From contig NZ_JH591187.1 of assembly GCF_000242435.1 (NCBI RefSeq), positions 315,938 to 370,674 on the forward strand: 54,737 nucleotides of DNA. Reading direction: 5' to 3'. Below the pieces are notes generated by a model. The model did not search any database, was not told the DNA's origin, and saw nothing but the letters and a program-made list of their open reading frames with translations. The stretch comes from Dialister succinatiphilus YIT 11850. GTDB lineage: Bacteria; Bacillota; Negativicutes; Veillonellales; Dialisteraceae. Positions 43,651 to 52,651 of the stretch are shown here, in pieces (within the stretch, counting starts at the first letter, position 1; each line of letters starts with the position of its first letter). Made by a program: the position numbers and the translations under genes.

Positions 43651-43677
43651 GACGAAGGCTTCGGCCTCCGTCTTTTT
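43651..43677 (+). terminator. Terminator of trpS
   Basis: GACGAAGGC (43651-43659) pairs with GCCTCCGTC (43664-43672), one mismatch, followed by a run of seven T. Confidence 0.8.
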
Positions 43678-43679
43678 TT

Positions 43680-44158
43680 ATGCTGCAGGAAAAGGGGCAG
43701 CGGAAGAGGGGATGAGGGGACTAGGCATATGTATTAAGTTCATATATATCCACAAAGGTTAGAAATAAATTAATTAATAGTAACTTCAGGTAACTAATTA
43801 ATTTTAAAACCCCTTTTTATAAGGTATATGAACAAATTGCTTTTTACATCAATGTTCAAATAGATATAAGGAAATAGGCAGAATTACTACAGTATCATCG
43901 CTTTTTTATTATTTCAATAGGGCGGTTTTATCATTTATAACTTTTCAAAGATGAAGGTCGTGCTCTACTTTCAAAACTTTCGAGGCGTATCGATAAATAC
44001 TATTGCATTCGGGGAGGCAATGCATTAACATAAGACATATTAATTTTCTTGTGGTTTATGGGATTATATCTTTTTTCTGTATAGGATTTTGTATTTTCTT
44101 CGTGTCACCTGGCCATAGACCGGCAGTCTGTGTACCATTTTTGATCAAAGGAGATTTC
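43680..44158. other. AT-rich leader of the autotransporter locus
   Basis: About 480 bases without a gene, markedly more AT-rich than its flanks from 43730 on. It contains an imperfect inverted repeat, AAATTAATTA (43767-43776) with AATTAATTT (43796-43804), possibly regulatory. AAAGGAG ahead of 44159 is the autotransporter ribosome-binding site. Confidence 0.45.
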
Positions 44159-45724
44159 ATGAATAAAGTTTACAAGGTGGTTTGGAATCGCACAAAACAT
44201 TGCTACGTTGTAGTTTCTGAACTGGCGAAACGGACAGGTGACGCGCCTGCTGAACAGCACGCTGAAGCTGTCCGGTGGAGCTGATACCACGAAGCTCACC
44301 GACGAAAACATCGGCGTAGTAGCCAATAGCTCTGGTGATGGTCTTGATATCAAGTTGGCTAAGGACCTGACGAATATCGACAGCATCACTATGACGGGCG
44401 GCCTCACGCTCAATAGCGCCAATGGTTCGTCGACAATCACGGGCCTGACGAATAAGAGTGTCAATTTGCCTGACTTTGGCAAAGCTGGCCGGGCTGCTAC
44501 AGAAGAACAGCTGCAGCAGGTGAAGGGCAGTATCACTGACGCTCAACAGGGCGGCGGCTTCGGCTTGGCAGATGACAAGGGGAATGCTGTCAAGGCAGAC
44601 CTCGGCAGTACCATTGGCCTCCATGGGGATGGCAATATCACGACTGCTGTTTCCGACGATGGCAAGTCGCTTAACATCGGCCTGAAGAAAGATGTTGACC
44701 TCGGCAATGATGGCTCCATCAAGGCTGGCGGTGTGACCATTAACAATAAGGGTATTGATGCAGGCAGTCAACAAATTACGAATGTTGCCAGCAGAGCTAC
44801 TGGAAAAATGATAAGGGCAACGCTGTTTACGGCAATGATTCTAACGCGGCCAATATCGGCGATGTGAAGACCCTTGCCGGTGAGGCTGCCAAGACGGAAA
44901 TTGGCAAGCTGGGCAGCCGGGACTTTGTCGGAGACGACGGAGAAACCGTCTCCAGAGGTCTGGGCGAATCCATGAAGCTGTCCGGCGGCGCGGATACTAA
45001 GAAACTCACGGATGGCAACATCGGTGTGGTGGCCGCTGAGGACGGCCTGGATATCAAGCTGTCCAGTGAACTTACAGGGCTGACCAGCGTTACCACAGGA
45101 AATACCACCATGAGCAGTGATGGAATCAAGATTGCCTCTGCCGGTGAAGGTACCCATGCCGTGGAAGTTACAAACAGCAATATCTCTATGGGCGGCCAGC
45201 AGATTCACGATGTGGCACCGGGGACCAGTGATACCGATGCGGTGAATGTAAGCCAGCTGAAAGGTCTGGTCAGCGGCGTAGATGGAGCTGTCAACAAGCT
45301 GAACAATCGCCTGAACCGGGTTGGCGCCGGGGCAGCTGCTCTGGCGGCGCTTCATCCGCTGGATTTCAATCCGGAAGAAAAGTGGAACTTTGCTGCCGGT
45401 TTCGGGCACTATGTGAATGCCAATGCCGGTGCCATCGGCGCCTTCTACCAGCCCAATGAAGATACCCTCTTCTCCCTGGGCGGCAGCTGGGGTGGCGGAG
45501 AAAACATGGTCAATGCAGGCGTCAGCATCCGCCTGGGCCATGGAAACTCCATCATAGGTTCCCGTACCGTTATGGCCAGAGAAATCATAGCCTTGAAGCA
45601 GCAGGTGGAAGCACAGAACCTGAAGCTTAAGGAAAATGAAGATTTGAAGGCCCGACTTGCCAAACAGGACCAGGAAATCGCAGAACTGAAAGCTATGGTT
45701 CTTAAGCTGGCGGCTAAAGGCTGA
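44159..45724 (+). pseudogene. Trimeric autotransporter adhesin (YadA-like), frame-broken
   Basis: Three consecutive frames belong to one gene. 44159-44284 starts MNKVYKVVWNRTKHCYVVVS, the extended signal peptide region (ESPR) of large autotransporters, but breaks off near residue 25. From about 44232, in the +1 frame, come stalk repeats (LKLSGGADTTKLTDENIGVVA) to about 44800. A third frame (KNDKGNAVYGNDSNAANIGDVKTLAGE, then 44864-45724) carries a second stalk repeat (LSGGADTKKLTDGNIGVVA), a neck (DAVNVSQLKG), a coiled coil and the YadA anchor barrel (EEKWNFAAGFGHYVNANAGAIG to SIRLGHG). After the barrel there is an extra heptad-like coiled coil (about 45 residues). The signal peptide core is missing, so the gene looks like a deletion relic or a silent cassette. 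Confidence 0.82.
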
Positions 45725-45741
45725 TTTCATAGATGCAGAGT

Positions 45742-45789
45742 AAAAACACCCGAAAGTGATTCTGAAAGAGTCACCTTTCGGGGGTTTTT
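45742..45789 (+). terminator. Terminator of the autotransporter locus
   Basis: CCCGAAAG-TGA (45749-45759) pairs with TCA-CTTTCGGG, one bulged base, and GGGGTTTTT follows. Confidence 0.75.
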
Positions 45790-45854
45790 ATATGGTCTTT
45801 ATCTGCCCGCAGCGCTGCGAACAGGGCAAGGTGTTCTGCTCTATTCCATGATAA

Positions 45855-45899
45855 AACCCCTGGCGCCCGAAAATCAGCGATTTCCAGACATCAGGGGTT
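45855..45899 (-). terminator. Terminator of nhaA
   Basis: AACCCCTG (45855-45862) pairs with CAGGGGTT (45892-45899); on the minus strand the stem is followed by TTAT. It lies 26 bases past the nhaA stop. Confidence 0.65.
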
Positions 45900-45925
45900 C
45901 AGTAAGGCGCGGGAATTGTCATCAC

Positions 45926-47140
45926 CTATCCCTGGATTTTTTCCATTTCGGAAAGAGGCAGAGTGTCTCTCCCTTTAGAGCCGCTTATGAGAAACACCAG
46001 GGTACCTGCAGCAGCAGAAATGGTGGAAGCCATAAGAATGGAAAATTTGGCCAGGTTCAGGAGGCCGGGATCCGTGAAGGCGATGGAGGCAATGAAGATG
46101 GACATGGTAAAGCCGATACCGCCGAGCATGCCGGTAGCTGCCAGCTCCCGGGGAGAGGCTTTGCCGGGAATGTCTATATGGCCTATTTTATGGAGAAGGT
46201 AGACAGAGCCGAAGATGCCTACCGGTTTTCCAAGGAAGAGTCCCGCCAGAATGCCCCAGGGGAGGGGGGAAGTAAAGTCCAGAGAAGCAAGGGAAATTTC
46301 TACGCCCGCATTGGAGAGTGCAAAAACGGGCATGATGAGATATGCAGACCAGGGGTGAAGTCTCTTCTCCCACTGATGAAGCATGGATACTTTGCAGTTC
46401 CCTTCTGCCGGAATAGAAAAGCCCAGAATGACTCCGGCTATGGTGGGGTGGATGCCGGCTTTCAGGAAAAAGTACCATGCCACAAGGCCTAAAGCTAGAT
46501 AGGCCGGGAAGAAACGGATTTTCAAGCGGTTTAAAAGGAATGCGCCGGCAAGAGCTGCCAGTCCGGAAGCCAGGGCTATCCATGCAAGGTCCGTGCTGTA
46601 AAAGAGGGCGATGACGACAATGGCGCCTAAATCATCTACAATGGCCAGGGCCGTCAGGAAGACCACCAGCCCCGGCGGTGCGCTTCTGGCTGCCAAGGTC
46701 ATAATGCCCAGGGCAAAAGCAATATCGGTAGCCATGGGAATGCCCCAGCCGCCGGAGGTTTCCGTGCCAAAATTCAGAAGGCTGTAAAACAGGGCCGGTA
46801 CCAGCATGCCGCCCAGTGCCCCGCAGACGGGAAGAATCATGGCAGATTTGGTGCGGAGTTCTCCATAGAGGAATTCCCGTTTGATTTCCAGGCCCACCAG
46901 GAAGAAGAAAACGGCCATGAGCCCGTCATTGACCCAGTGAAGAAGTCCCATTTCCAGGGAAAAAGGTCCTATGCCGATGGCGATTGGCGTGTGAAGGCTG
47001 TGCTCATAGGCGCCGCCCCAGGGAGAATTGGCTATGATGACAGCCAGGATGGCACATATGAGAAGAATGACACCGCCCGATGCTTCGGAACGCAAAAAGG
47101 AAAGAAATGTGGTGCTCAGGGATTCGATTTTTCGTCTCAT
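45926..47140 (-). CDS. nhaA: Na+/H+ antiporter NhaA
   Basis: Product of 404 residues with about twelve membrane helices; AAAGGAG before the ATG. Start RSEASGGVILLICAILAVIIANSPWG, then WVNDGLMAVFFFLVGLEIKREFLYGEL, PMATDIAFALG and TALAIVDDLGAIVVIA, the last with the paired Asp residues that bind Na+. It exports sodium in exchange for protons and maintains pH. Monocistronic; the AT-rich 265-base gap upstream should hold its promoter. Confidence 0.95.
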   Translation of the reverse strand: MRRKIESLSTTFLSFLRSEASGGVILLICAILAVIIANSPWGGAYEHSLHTPIAIGIGPFSLEMGLLHWVNDGLMAVFFFLVGLEIKREFLYGELRTKSAMILPVCGALGGMLVPALFYSLLNFGTETSGGWGIPMATDIAFALGIMTLAARSAPPGLVVFLTALAIVDDLGAIVVIALFYSTDLAWIALASGLAALAGAFLLNRLKIRFFPAYLALGLVAWYFFLKAGIHPTIAGVILGFSIPAEGNCKVSMLHQWEKRLHPWSAYLIMPVFALSNAGVEISLASLDFTSPLPWGILAGLFLGKPVGIFGSVYLLHKIGHIDIPGKASPRELAATGMLGGIGFTMSIFIASIAFTDPGLLNLAKFSILMASTISAAAGTLVFLISGSKGRDTLPLSEMEKIQG

Positions 47141-47351
47141 AGTCAGCTCCTTTCAAGAAAACGAAATATTCTATTCAAATAATAGCATATAATACATATA
47201 ATGTCATTACACATTACGAAATATTTATGTATTGCATTGAATACTATATATTTAAATGAATTTGATAAATAATAGATAGGTACAGGACTGGGAGGACGGG
47301 CTTCATCCTGCTTTTTTGTCCCGGGAAGTTTTTGGAAAGATGGCAGAAAAA

Positions 47352-47394
47352 AAGCTGTGAAGAAATGGGGGATATCCTCATTTCTTCACAGCCT
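47352..47394. terminator. Hairpin of the GGCTGTGAAAAAATG family, after ptsI
   Basis: GCTGTGAAGAAATG (47354-47367) pairs with CATTTCTTCACAGC (47379-47392), a perfect 14-bp stem with compensating changes relative to the other family members (AAG for AAA and CTT for TTT). It ends ptsI on the minus strand. Confidence 0.85.
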
Positions 47395-47407
47395 TAGAGG
47401 CGGTTCT

Positions 47408-49036
47408 TTATTTACTTAAATCAATGGAACGGATCTGCTTCCGCAGGGGCAGTACAGAGTAGGGGGCTACGGAGAATTCGTCCACTCCCATGCGGAGGAA
47501 GGTTTCGGTGATGGAAAGGTCGGAACCCAGTTCACCGCACATGCCTACCCAGATGCCTGCTTTGTGAGCATTTTCCACGGTCATCTGAATCAGTTTCAGT
47601 ACTGCCGGATGGTGGGGATTAAAGAAGTCAGAAAGGACGCGGCTTGTTCTGTCTACTACCAGGGTGTACTGGGACAGGTCATTGGTGCCGATGGAGAAGA
47701 AATCTACTTCTTTGGCCAGTTTGTCGCTGATTAAGGCAGCTGCCGGCGTTTCTACCATAATGCCTACTTCCATATGATGGTCATAGGCGATGCCCTTCTT
47801 ATCCAGTTCCATTCTGACTTCGTCCAGGATTTCCCGAGCCTTCCATACTTCCCATACCGAGGTAATGAGGGGGAACATGATGGCTGCTTTGCCAAAGGCG
47901 CTGGCCCGGAGAATGGCACGGAGCTGGGTCTTGAAGATTTCCGGCCGCTTCAGGCAGATACGGATGGCCCGCATGCCCAGGGCAGGGTTTTCTTCCTTCG
48001 GCAGATGGAAAGCAGAGGCTTCCTTATCAGCGCCAATATCCAGGGTACGGATGATGACGCGCTTACCGGCCATGGTTTCGATGGCCAGTTTGTAAATATT
48101 AAACTGTTCCTCTTCACTGGGGAGAGTGTCTCTTCCCATGTAGATGAATTCACTGCGGAAGAGGCCGATGCCTTCGGCATCATTTTTCAGAACGGCAGCC
48201 AGGTCGGAGGCGGAAGATACATTGGCTGCCACTTCCACCCGGTGACCATCTACGGTTTCACTGGGAAGGCCTTTCAGCTGCTGCATCAGTTCCTTCAGCC
48301 GTATGCTCTGGTCCTGTTTCTCCTTCATCACTGCCAGAATGCCCGGTGTGGGATCCAGATACACCGTTCCGGAGAATCCATCAATCACAGCTGTTTTGCC
48401 GTCAAAGGAGTCATCCACTTCTGTGCCGGTAGCTACGATGGCAGGAACGCCCAGTGCCCTGGCCAGAATGGCAGTGTGGGAAGTGGGGGTGCCTTCTTTT
48501 GTAACGAAGCCCAGAATTTTTTTGGTATCCATCTGGATGGTCTCGCTGGGGGTGAGGTCATCGGCATAGAGGATACAGGGTTCATCGCCGGCAAACATGG
48601 CTTTTTTCTGATGAAGGGTACGCAGGAGGATGCGGGCGATTTCCTGCACGTCTGCTACGTGGGCCTGCATGTATACATCAGTTCCGCTGCTGTAAATCTG
48701 GGTGAAGTTCTTTTCAGCCTGGGAAATGGCAGATTCTGCATTGATGCTCTGACTGCGGATCATGGAGCGGACGGCATCTACAAATTCCGATTCTGTCAGC
48801 ATCTGCTGGTATACTTTGAAAATGGAAGCATTATCCAGACCCACATGGGACACCGCCTCCTGATAGAACTGGTTCATTTTGGCAGAGGCGGTATTTCTGG
48901 CAGAATCGAACCGGGCCACTTCGGTTTCCGGGCGGTCTACCTTCGATTCTTCTACGCTGAATTCTTTATGACGGAATACCCGGAGTGGTCCGATGGTAAC
49001 CATACCGGAAATGCTTTTACCTGTAATTTTTTCCAT
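47408..49036 (-). CDS. ptsI: PTS enzyme I (phosphoenolpyruvate-protein phosphotransferase)
   Basis: Product of 542 residues from ATG 49036 (AGGA nine bases upstream; an in-frame TTG is slightly earlier). N-terminal HPr-binding and phosphohistidine domains (GTPTSHTAILARALGVPAIV, His is the phosphorylated residue), then the PEP-binding barrel with LFRSEFIYMGRD, MRAIRICLKRPEIFKTQLRAILRAS, GIMVETPAA, DFFSIGTNDLSQYT and the C-terminal Cys in VGMCGE. It starts the phosphate relay for sugar uptake. The HPr gene ptsH, often adjacent, is not here. It lies 33 bases after cobO on the same strand and may share its transcript. Confidence 0.95.
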   Translation of the reverse strand: MEKITGKSISGMVTIGPLRVFRHKEFSVEESKVDRPETEVARFDSARNTASAKMNQFYQEAVSHVGLDNASIFKVYQQMLTESEFVDAVRSMIRSQSINAESAISQAEKNFTQIYSSGTDVYMQAHVADVQEIARILLRTLHQKKAMFAGDEPCILYADDLTPSETIQMDTKKILGFVTKEGTPTSHTAILARALGVPAIVATGTEVDDSFDGKTAVIDGFSGTVYLDPTPGILAVMKEKQDQSIRLKELMQQLKGLPSETVDGHRVEVAANVSSASDLAAVLKNDAEGIGLFRSEFIYMGRDTLPSEEEQFNIYKLAIETMAGKRVIIRTLDIGADKEASAFHLPKEENPALGMRAIRICLKRPEIFKTQLRAILRASAFGKAAIMFPLITSVWEVWKAREILDEVRMELDKKGIAYDHHMEVGIMVETPAAALISDKLAKEVDFFSIGTNDLSQYTLVVDRTSRVLSDFFNPHHPAVLKLIQMTVENAHKAGIWVGMCGELGSDLSITETFLRMGVDEFSVAPYSVLPLRKQIRSIDLSK

Positions 49037-49069
49037 TCTATGCAATCCTTTCTTTTTCCGCAGGGGAAA

Positions 49070-49645
49070 TCAGTCTTCGATTCCTTCCCTTCCCATGACA
49101 CCTTTGTCATAGTAGTGGCGGATTTTTTTCATTTCAGTAATGAGGTCGGCAGCATCCAGAATATAGGATGGAGCGTTGCGGCCGGTAAATACCAGTTCCA
49201 CCTCCGGACGGCGGGCAGCAAGGATTTCCTTCGTGTCCTCCTCGGTGGCCAGGTCATACCAGCAGGCCATATTGTATTCATCCAGGATAACCACATCGTA
49301 GGGGCCGGAAACGGCACCGATGGCGTCATCAATGCCTTTCCGTATCATATCCCGATATTCTTTGGGCGGATGACCGGCAGGATACACCACCAGCTTGTCG
49401 CCCCAGGCCTTGATTTCTTCTTCCGTAAGCATGCCTTCTTTAGCAATGAAATAAGGTTTACCCAAAGTAATAAGGGTGATGCCGTCAAGGCTTTGGAGCA
49501 CTTTCTGCTCCGAGTAGGCCAGAGATTTCATGAACTGGATGATGCATACCTTTTTCCCCGCACCTATGGCGCGGATGGCAAGACCGATGGCAGCCGTGGT
49601 TTTCCCCTTGCCGTCACCGGTATACACTTGAATGTAACCTTTCAT
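49070..49645 (-). CDS. cobO: Cob(I)yrinic acid a,c-diamide adenosyltransferase
   Basis: Product of 191 residues; the second of two adjacent ATGs (49645) has the best spacing from AAGGAGG. Starts MKGYIQVYTGDGKGKTTAAIG, where GDGKGKTT is the P-loop of the CobO/BtuR family, followed by VCIIQFMK, YDVVILDEYN and ELVFTGRNAP. It transfers adenosyl to the cobalt of corrinoids, needed for both synthesis and salvage of adenosylcobamides. Together with cbiZ and the B12-using queG it supports corrinoid use. Followed by ptsI on the same strand. Confidence 0.94.
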   Translation of the reverse strand: MKGYIQVYTGDGKGKTTAAIGLAIRAIGAGKKVCIIQFMKSLAYSEQKVLQSLDGITLITLGKPYFIAKEGMLTEEEIKAWGDKLVVYPAGHPPKEYRDMIRKGIDDAIGAVSGPYDVVILDEYNMACWYDLATEEDTKEILAARRPEVELVFTGRNAPSYILDAADLITEMKKIRHYYDKGVMGREGIED

Positions 49646-49784
49646 CATATCCTCCTTATCAGAAAATATCATTTGGAAGGGATATTTCTATCGAATTAAA
49701 GAATAGATTGGTCATTCTTTCATTACCCTATTATACAATGGATAGAAGGGAAACAAAAGGCGATGATTCCGATTTCATCCATGG

Positions 49785-49814
49785 AAAAACCGCCATGGAA
49801 ACCATGACGGCTTT
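49785..49814 (-). terminator. Terminator of the TVP38-like gene
   Basis: On the minus strand AAAGCCGTCATGG, 3-nt loop, CCATGGCGG then TTTTT; two bases past the gene's stop. Confidence 0.75.
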
Positions 49815-49816
49815 GG

Positions 49817-50509
49817 TTACAGACATTTGTTGTTAAAACAGCGTCTTTTTTTGTACATTTTATGAATGATATAAGCAGCCAGAAGGAGGAAAAGAAGCAC
49901 AATGAAACGAGTGCCGTGCTCCGAGAAATAAATGAGGTCATGGCCCAGCCATACTTCAATGATTACAGAGGGAATCTTGCCGATGAGGGTAGATTTCAGA
50001 TGCTCCCGGCTGGTGAGCTTGCTTAAGACGGCAATGGCAGTGAAAAGAATATTGGGTGAATAGGGAATAGCCCTGGCCAGAGCCATATTCTTCACACAGC
50101 TGTATTTGTCCAGCTTGGTAAGCATATGCTTCTTTTCAATCAGACGGCGGGCTTCCTTACGGAAGAAGATACGTCCGATATGGAAACTGATTTCAATGCC
50201 GATGACTTCTCCCACCCAGGAAATGAAAATCCCCGGAAGCAGGCCGAAGAGCGCTCCATTCACTGTAAGGAAGGGAATCGTAGGAATCCCGAAGACATTA
50301 CAGAAAATGAGCAGACCAATGCTCACAAGAAAAGCTCCGTACCCGAAGGATGAAATGTAATCCGCCAGACCGTCCACATCGCCTGCCATGGTGAGGTGGA
50401 TGGTATGGTAATAAAATTCAGGATAGTACATACGAACCAGGTAAACGGATATGACGGCAGCAGCAATCAGAATCAAAAGTCCGATAAGCTTTTTACATTT
50501 GTCAATCAT
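49817..50509 (-). CDS. TVP38/TMEM64-family membrane protein
   Basis: Product of 230 residues with five or six membrane helices. Central block FGIPTIPFLTVNGALFGLLPGIFISWVGEVIGIEISFHIGRIFFR matches the SNARE-associated/DedA-like signature (with the G-x-x-x-G and F/Y-x-x-G-R pattern), and RAIPYSPNILFTAIAVLSKLTSREHL is the second conserved loop. The superfamily includes lipid scramblase and undecaprenyl-phosphate flippase candidates; function of this member is not known. A structured 5' region lies upstream. Confidence 0.85.
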   Translation of the reverse strand: MIDKCKKLIGLLILIAAAVISVYLVRMYYPEFYYHTIHLTMAGDVDGLADYISSFGYGAFLVSIGLLIFCNVFGIPTIPFLTVNGALFGLLPGIFISWVGEVIGIEISFHIGRIFFRKEARRLIEKKHMLTKLDKYSCVKNMALARAIPYSPNILFTAIAVLSKLTSREHLKSTLIGKIPSVIIEVWLGHDLIYFSEHGTRFIVLLFLLLAAYIIHKMYKKRRCFNNKCL

Positions 50510-51141
50510 AATGTATCCTTTTAGCCGCCCACAAGCCGGAAATCGGCGCAGTCATCTGTCCCGGCGGAGCGGCGTACCGGACAGATATATCTTATGGTTC
50601 TCGTTTCAGTCAGTTGTAAGCTTTAGAAAAGCAGTGTTTATTGTAAGCGATTTGTCAAGATTATGCAAATACCTTTTCTTATCTCATATATTATAATACA
50701 GGGTCATCAGATTTTCCAATATACATAGCAGACTATATAAGTTTAGAATACCGATAAAATCGGGAGTTTTGCAATTCGTTTCCATTGGCAGCTATGAAAA
50801 ATCAAACAGAGGGATACGTTACTGCTTCATGGCAGGGGAGCATACCGGAAAAGAGAGAGGGCGGACAAAGAGGGGGAAAGGTAAAAAGGCTGCAACGCCC
50901 TGCCTGGCTTTTCATGGTTCATGATGAGGTCAATCTAAGGGTCTTCATACATCAAAGGACAGGCCCTGCCATGGTTTTTCAGAAATGACACCGTTTCGCC
51001 CCCTTATATGCTATCTTTCCTTTTATGGATTCCCAGTGAATTTTTAGGCATAAATCTGTTATAATGAGAAGGACATATTTCTGCAGGAGCTGCAGACAGA
51101 TTGAGAACCTTTGTTTTTTTTGATTCGGCAGGTGTTGGAAA
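50510..51141. other. Divergent intergenic region, 630 bases
   Basis: No credible gene. The first 80 bases hold structured DNA: GCCGG-AAAT-CGGC near 50535 and ATCTGTCC-C-GG (50554-50564) pairing with CCGGACAGAT (50577-50586). On the minus strand these form the leader of the TVP38-like gene. 50785-50988 is open but has no family match or good start. TGTTATAAT at 51057-51065 is an extended -10 for the acyl-CoA dehydrogenase. Confidence 0.5.
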
Positions 51142-52278
51142 ATGGATTTTAACTTGACAGATAAGCAGAAGGAACTGGTAGGGCTGGCCCGTGATATTGC
51201 GCAGAAGGAAATCGCACCCAGGGCCCTTTCTATCGATAAGAGCGGTGTTATGGATGAGGAGCTGCTTCGAATTTTGAAGCAGTCCGGCATGACGGCTCTG
51301 TCGGTTCCCAAGGAATTCGGCGGTGCCGGACTGGATCTTTTGACCATTGCCATGATCAGTGAAGAACTGGCCAAAGGATGTGCCGGCGTGGCTACCGTAT
51401 GTGCTGCCAATTCCCTGGCTTCATTCCCGGTGCTCATTGCAGGCAGCGATGAACAGAAGAAATCCTATTTCGACTGCCTGAATGAAGGGGGCATGAGCTG
51501 CTTTGCCCTTACGGAACCGGGGGCCGGTTCCGACGCCGGCGCCGTTTCCTGCCGAGCTAAGAAGGTGGACGGCGGCTATGTACTGAATGGGACCAAGTGC
51601 TTCATTACCAATGCACCTATTGCAGATAAAATCACTCTCTTTGCCAATACAAGAGAATCCGGCGGCATCCGGGGGCTCACTGTTTTTTCCGTAGATAGAA
51701 ATACCAAAGGTATTTCCATGGGCAAGGAAGAAGATAAAATGGGTATCCGCGCTTCCGCAACTTCGGAAATCATTTTTGATGACTGCTTCGTGCCTGCTTC
51801 TACCAGGCTTGGAAGGGAAGGCATGGGATTCCGCATCGCCATGGAAACGCTGGAAAAATCACGACCGGTAGTAGGGGCTATTTCTGTGGGTATTGCCCAG
51901 GCTGCGCTGGAAAATGCAATCCATTATGCGCACCAGAGAAAGCAGTTCGGACAGAAAATCGCTTCCTTTGAAATGGTGCAGCAGATGATCGCCGACATGG
52001 TGACAAAGACGGAAGCAGCCCGGGCTCTGGTGTACAAAGCCTGCTGGATGCAGATGACCGGTGATAAGAAAGCATCTCTTTTCTCCGCCATGTCAAAATG
52101 CTTTGCTTCCGATACAGCCATGGAAGTCACCACCACCGCCGTACAGGTTATGGGCGGCAATGGATATTCCCGGGAAAATCCGAACGAAAAATATATGCGT
52201 GACGCCAAGATTATGCAGATTTATGAAGGAACCAACCAGGTGCAGCGTCTTGTGATTGCCAATGCGGCTATGTACTGA
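51142..52278 (+). CDS. Acyl-CoA dehydrogenase (short-chain, butyryl-CoA type)
   Basis: Product of 378 residues, typical length. FNLTDKQKELVGLARDIAQKEIAP at the start, CFALTEPGAGSDAGA (FAD-binding), KCFITNAPIAD, AALENAIHYAHQRKQFGQ, QVMGGNGYSRENPNEKYMRDAKIMQIYEGTNQVQR, the last with catalytic base Glu362. It oxidises a saturated acyl-CoA or, run in reverse with electron-transfer flavoprotein, reduces crotonyl-CoA. Electron-transfer flavoprotein genes and other butyrate-pathway genes are not in the window, so its direction is unclear. Monocistronic. Confidence 0.93.
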   Translation: MDFNLTDKQKELVGLARDIAQKEIAPRALSIDKSGVMDEELLRILKQSGMTALSVPKEFGGAGLDLLTIAMISEELAKGCAGVATVCAANSLASFPVLIAGSDEQKKSYFDCLNEGGMSCFALTEPGAGSDAGAVSCRAKKVDGGYVLNGTKCFITNAPIADKITLFANTRESGGIRGLTVFSVDRNTKGISMGKEEDKMGIRASATSEIIFDDCFVPASTRLGREGMGFRIAMETLEKSRPVVGAISVGIAQAALENAIHYAHQRKQFGQKIASFEMVQQMIADMVTKTEAARALVYKACWMQMTGDKKASLFSAMSKCFASDTAMEVTTTAVQVMGGNGYSRENPNEKYMRDAKIMQIYEGTNQVQRLVIANAAMY

Positions 52279-52387
52279 TCAGTGGGCGGTTTCTTATTCT
52301 TTACAGACGGGAAATGCATGAATGTCAGTACCGGCCGGAGAGAAACATCCTCCTTATTCTGACTTCATCCAGCCGGGCAAAAAAAGC

Positions 52388-52416
52388 TTGCAATCTATGG
52401 ATATTCTGTGTATAAT
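52388..52416 (+). promoter_or_regulatory. Promoter ahead of the amtB leader
   Basis: TTGCAA (52388-52393), 17-bp spacer, TATAAT (52411-52416). Transcription would start near 52423, about 20 bases ahead of a hairpin with terminator shape (52442-52475), and 230 bases ahead of amtB. Confidence 0.65.
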
Positions 52417-52441
52417 AATCAGCATAGTTAAACAAAAGGCA

Positions 52442-52475
52442 AAAGGGCCTGCGTACTTTTGTATGCAGGCCCTTT
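52442..52475 (+). terminator. Hairpin in the amtB leader
   Basis: AAAGGGCCTGC (52442-52452) pairs with GCAGGCCCTTT (52465-52475), flanks GTAC/GTAT partly extending the stem; only CTATG follows, so the T-run is poor. It ends acyl-CoA dehydrogenase transcripts or forms an attenuator in the amtB leader. A second hairpin, CAGAGG/CCTCTG, lies at about 52541-52564. Confidence 0.6.
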
Positions 52476-52651
52476 CTATGTTGGAGGTGCTGGTCATGAT
52501 GTGGCATTGAGCGAAAGGGCAGATAAAAACGGTATAAAAGCAGAGGGGCCCGGGAAACTCCTCTGTATAATTTCATAAAAATGGGTGATGGCGCTGCTAT
52601 GGGAATTTCAGGGATTCCAGGCGGCTTTTTTTATTTTTCAGAAAGGAATTT

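Noticed and set aside
47774-49699. Plus-strand frame of 641 codons over ptsI and cobO
   Set aside because: Antisense to two clear enzymes; product is low-complexity Gly/His/Phe-rich as expected for a shadow.
50785-50988. Possible 67-residue gene upstream of the acyl-CoA dehydrogenase
   Set aside because: No ribosome-binding site, no hydrophobic or domain pattern, and composition like intergenic DNA.
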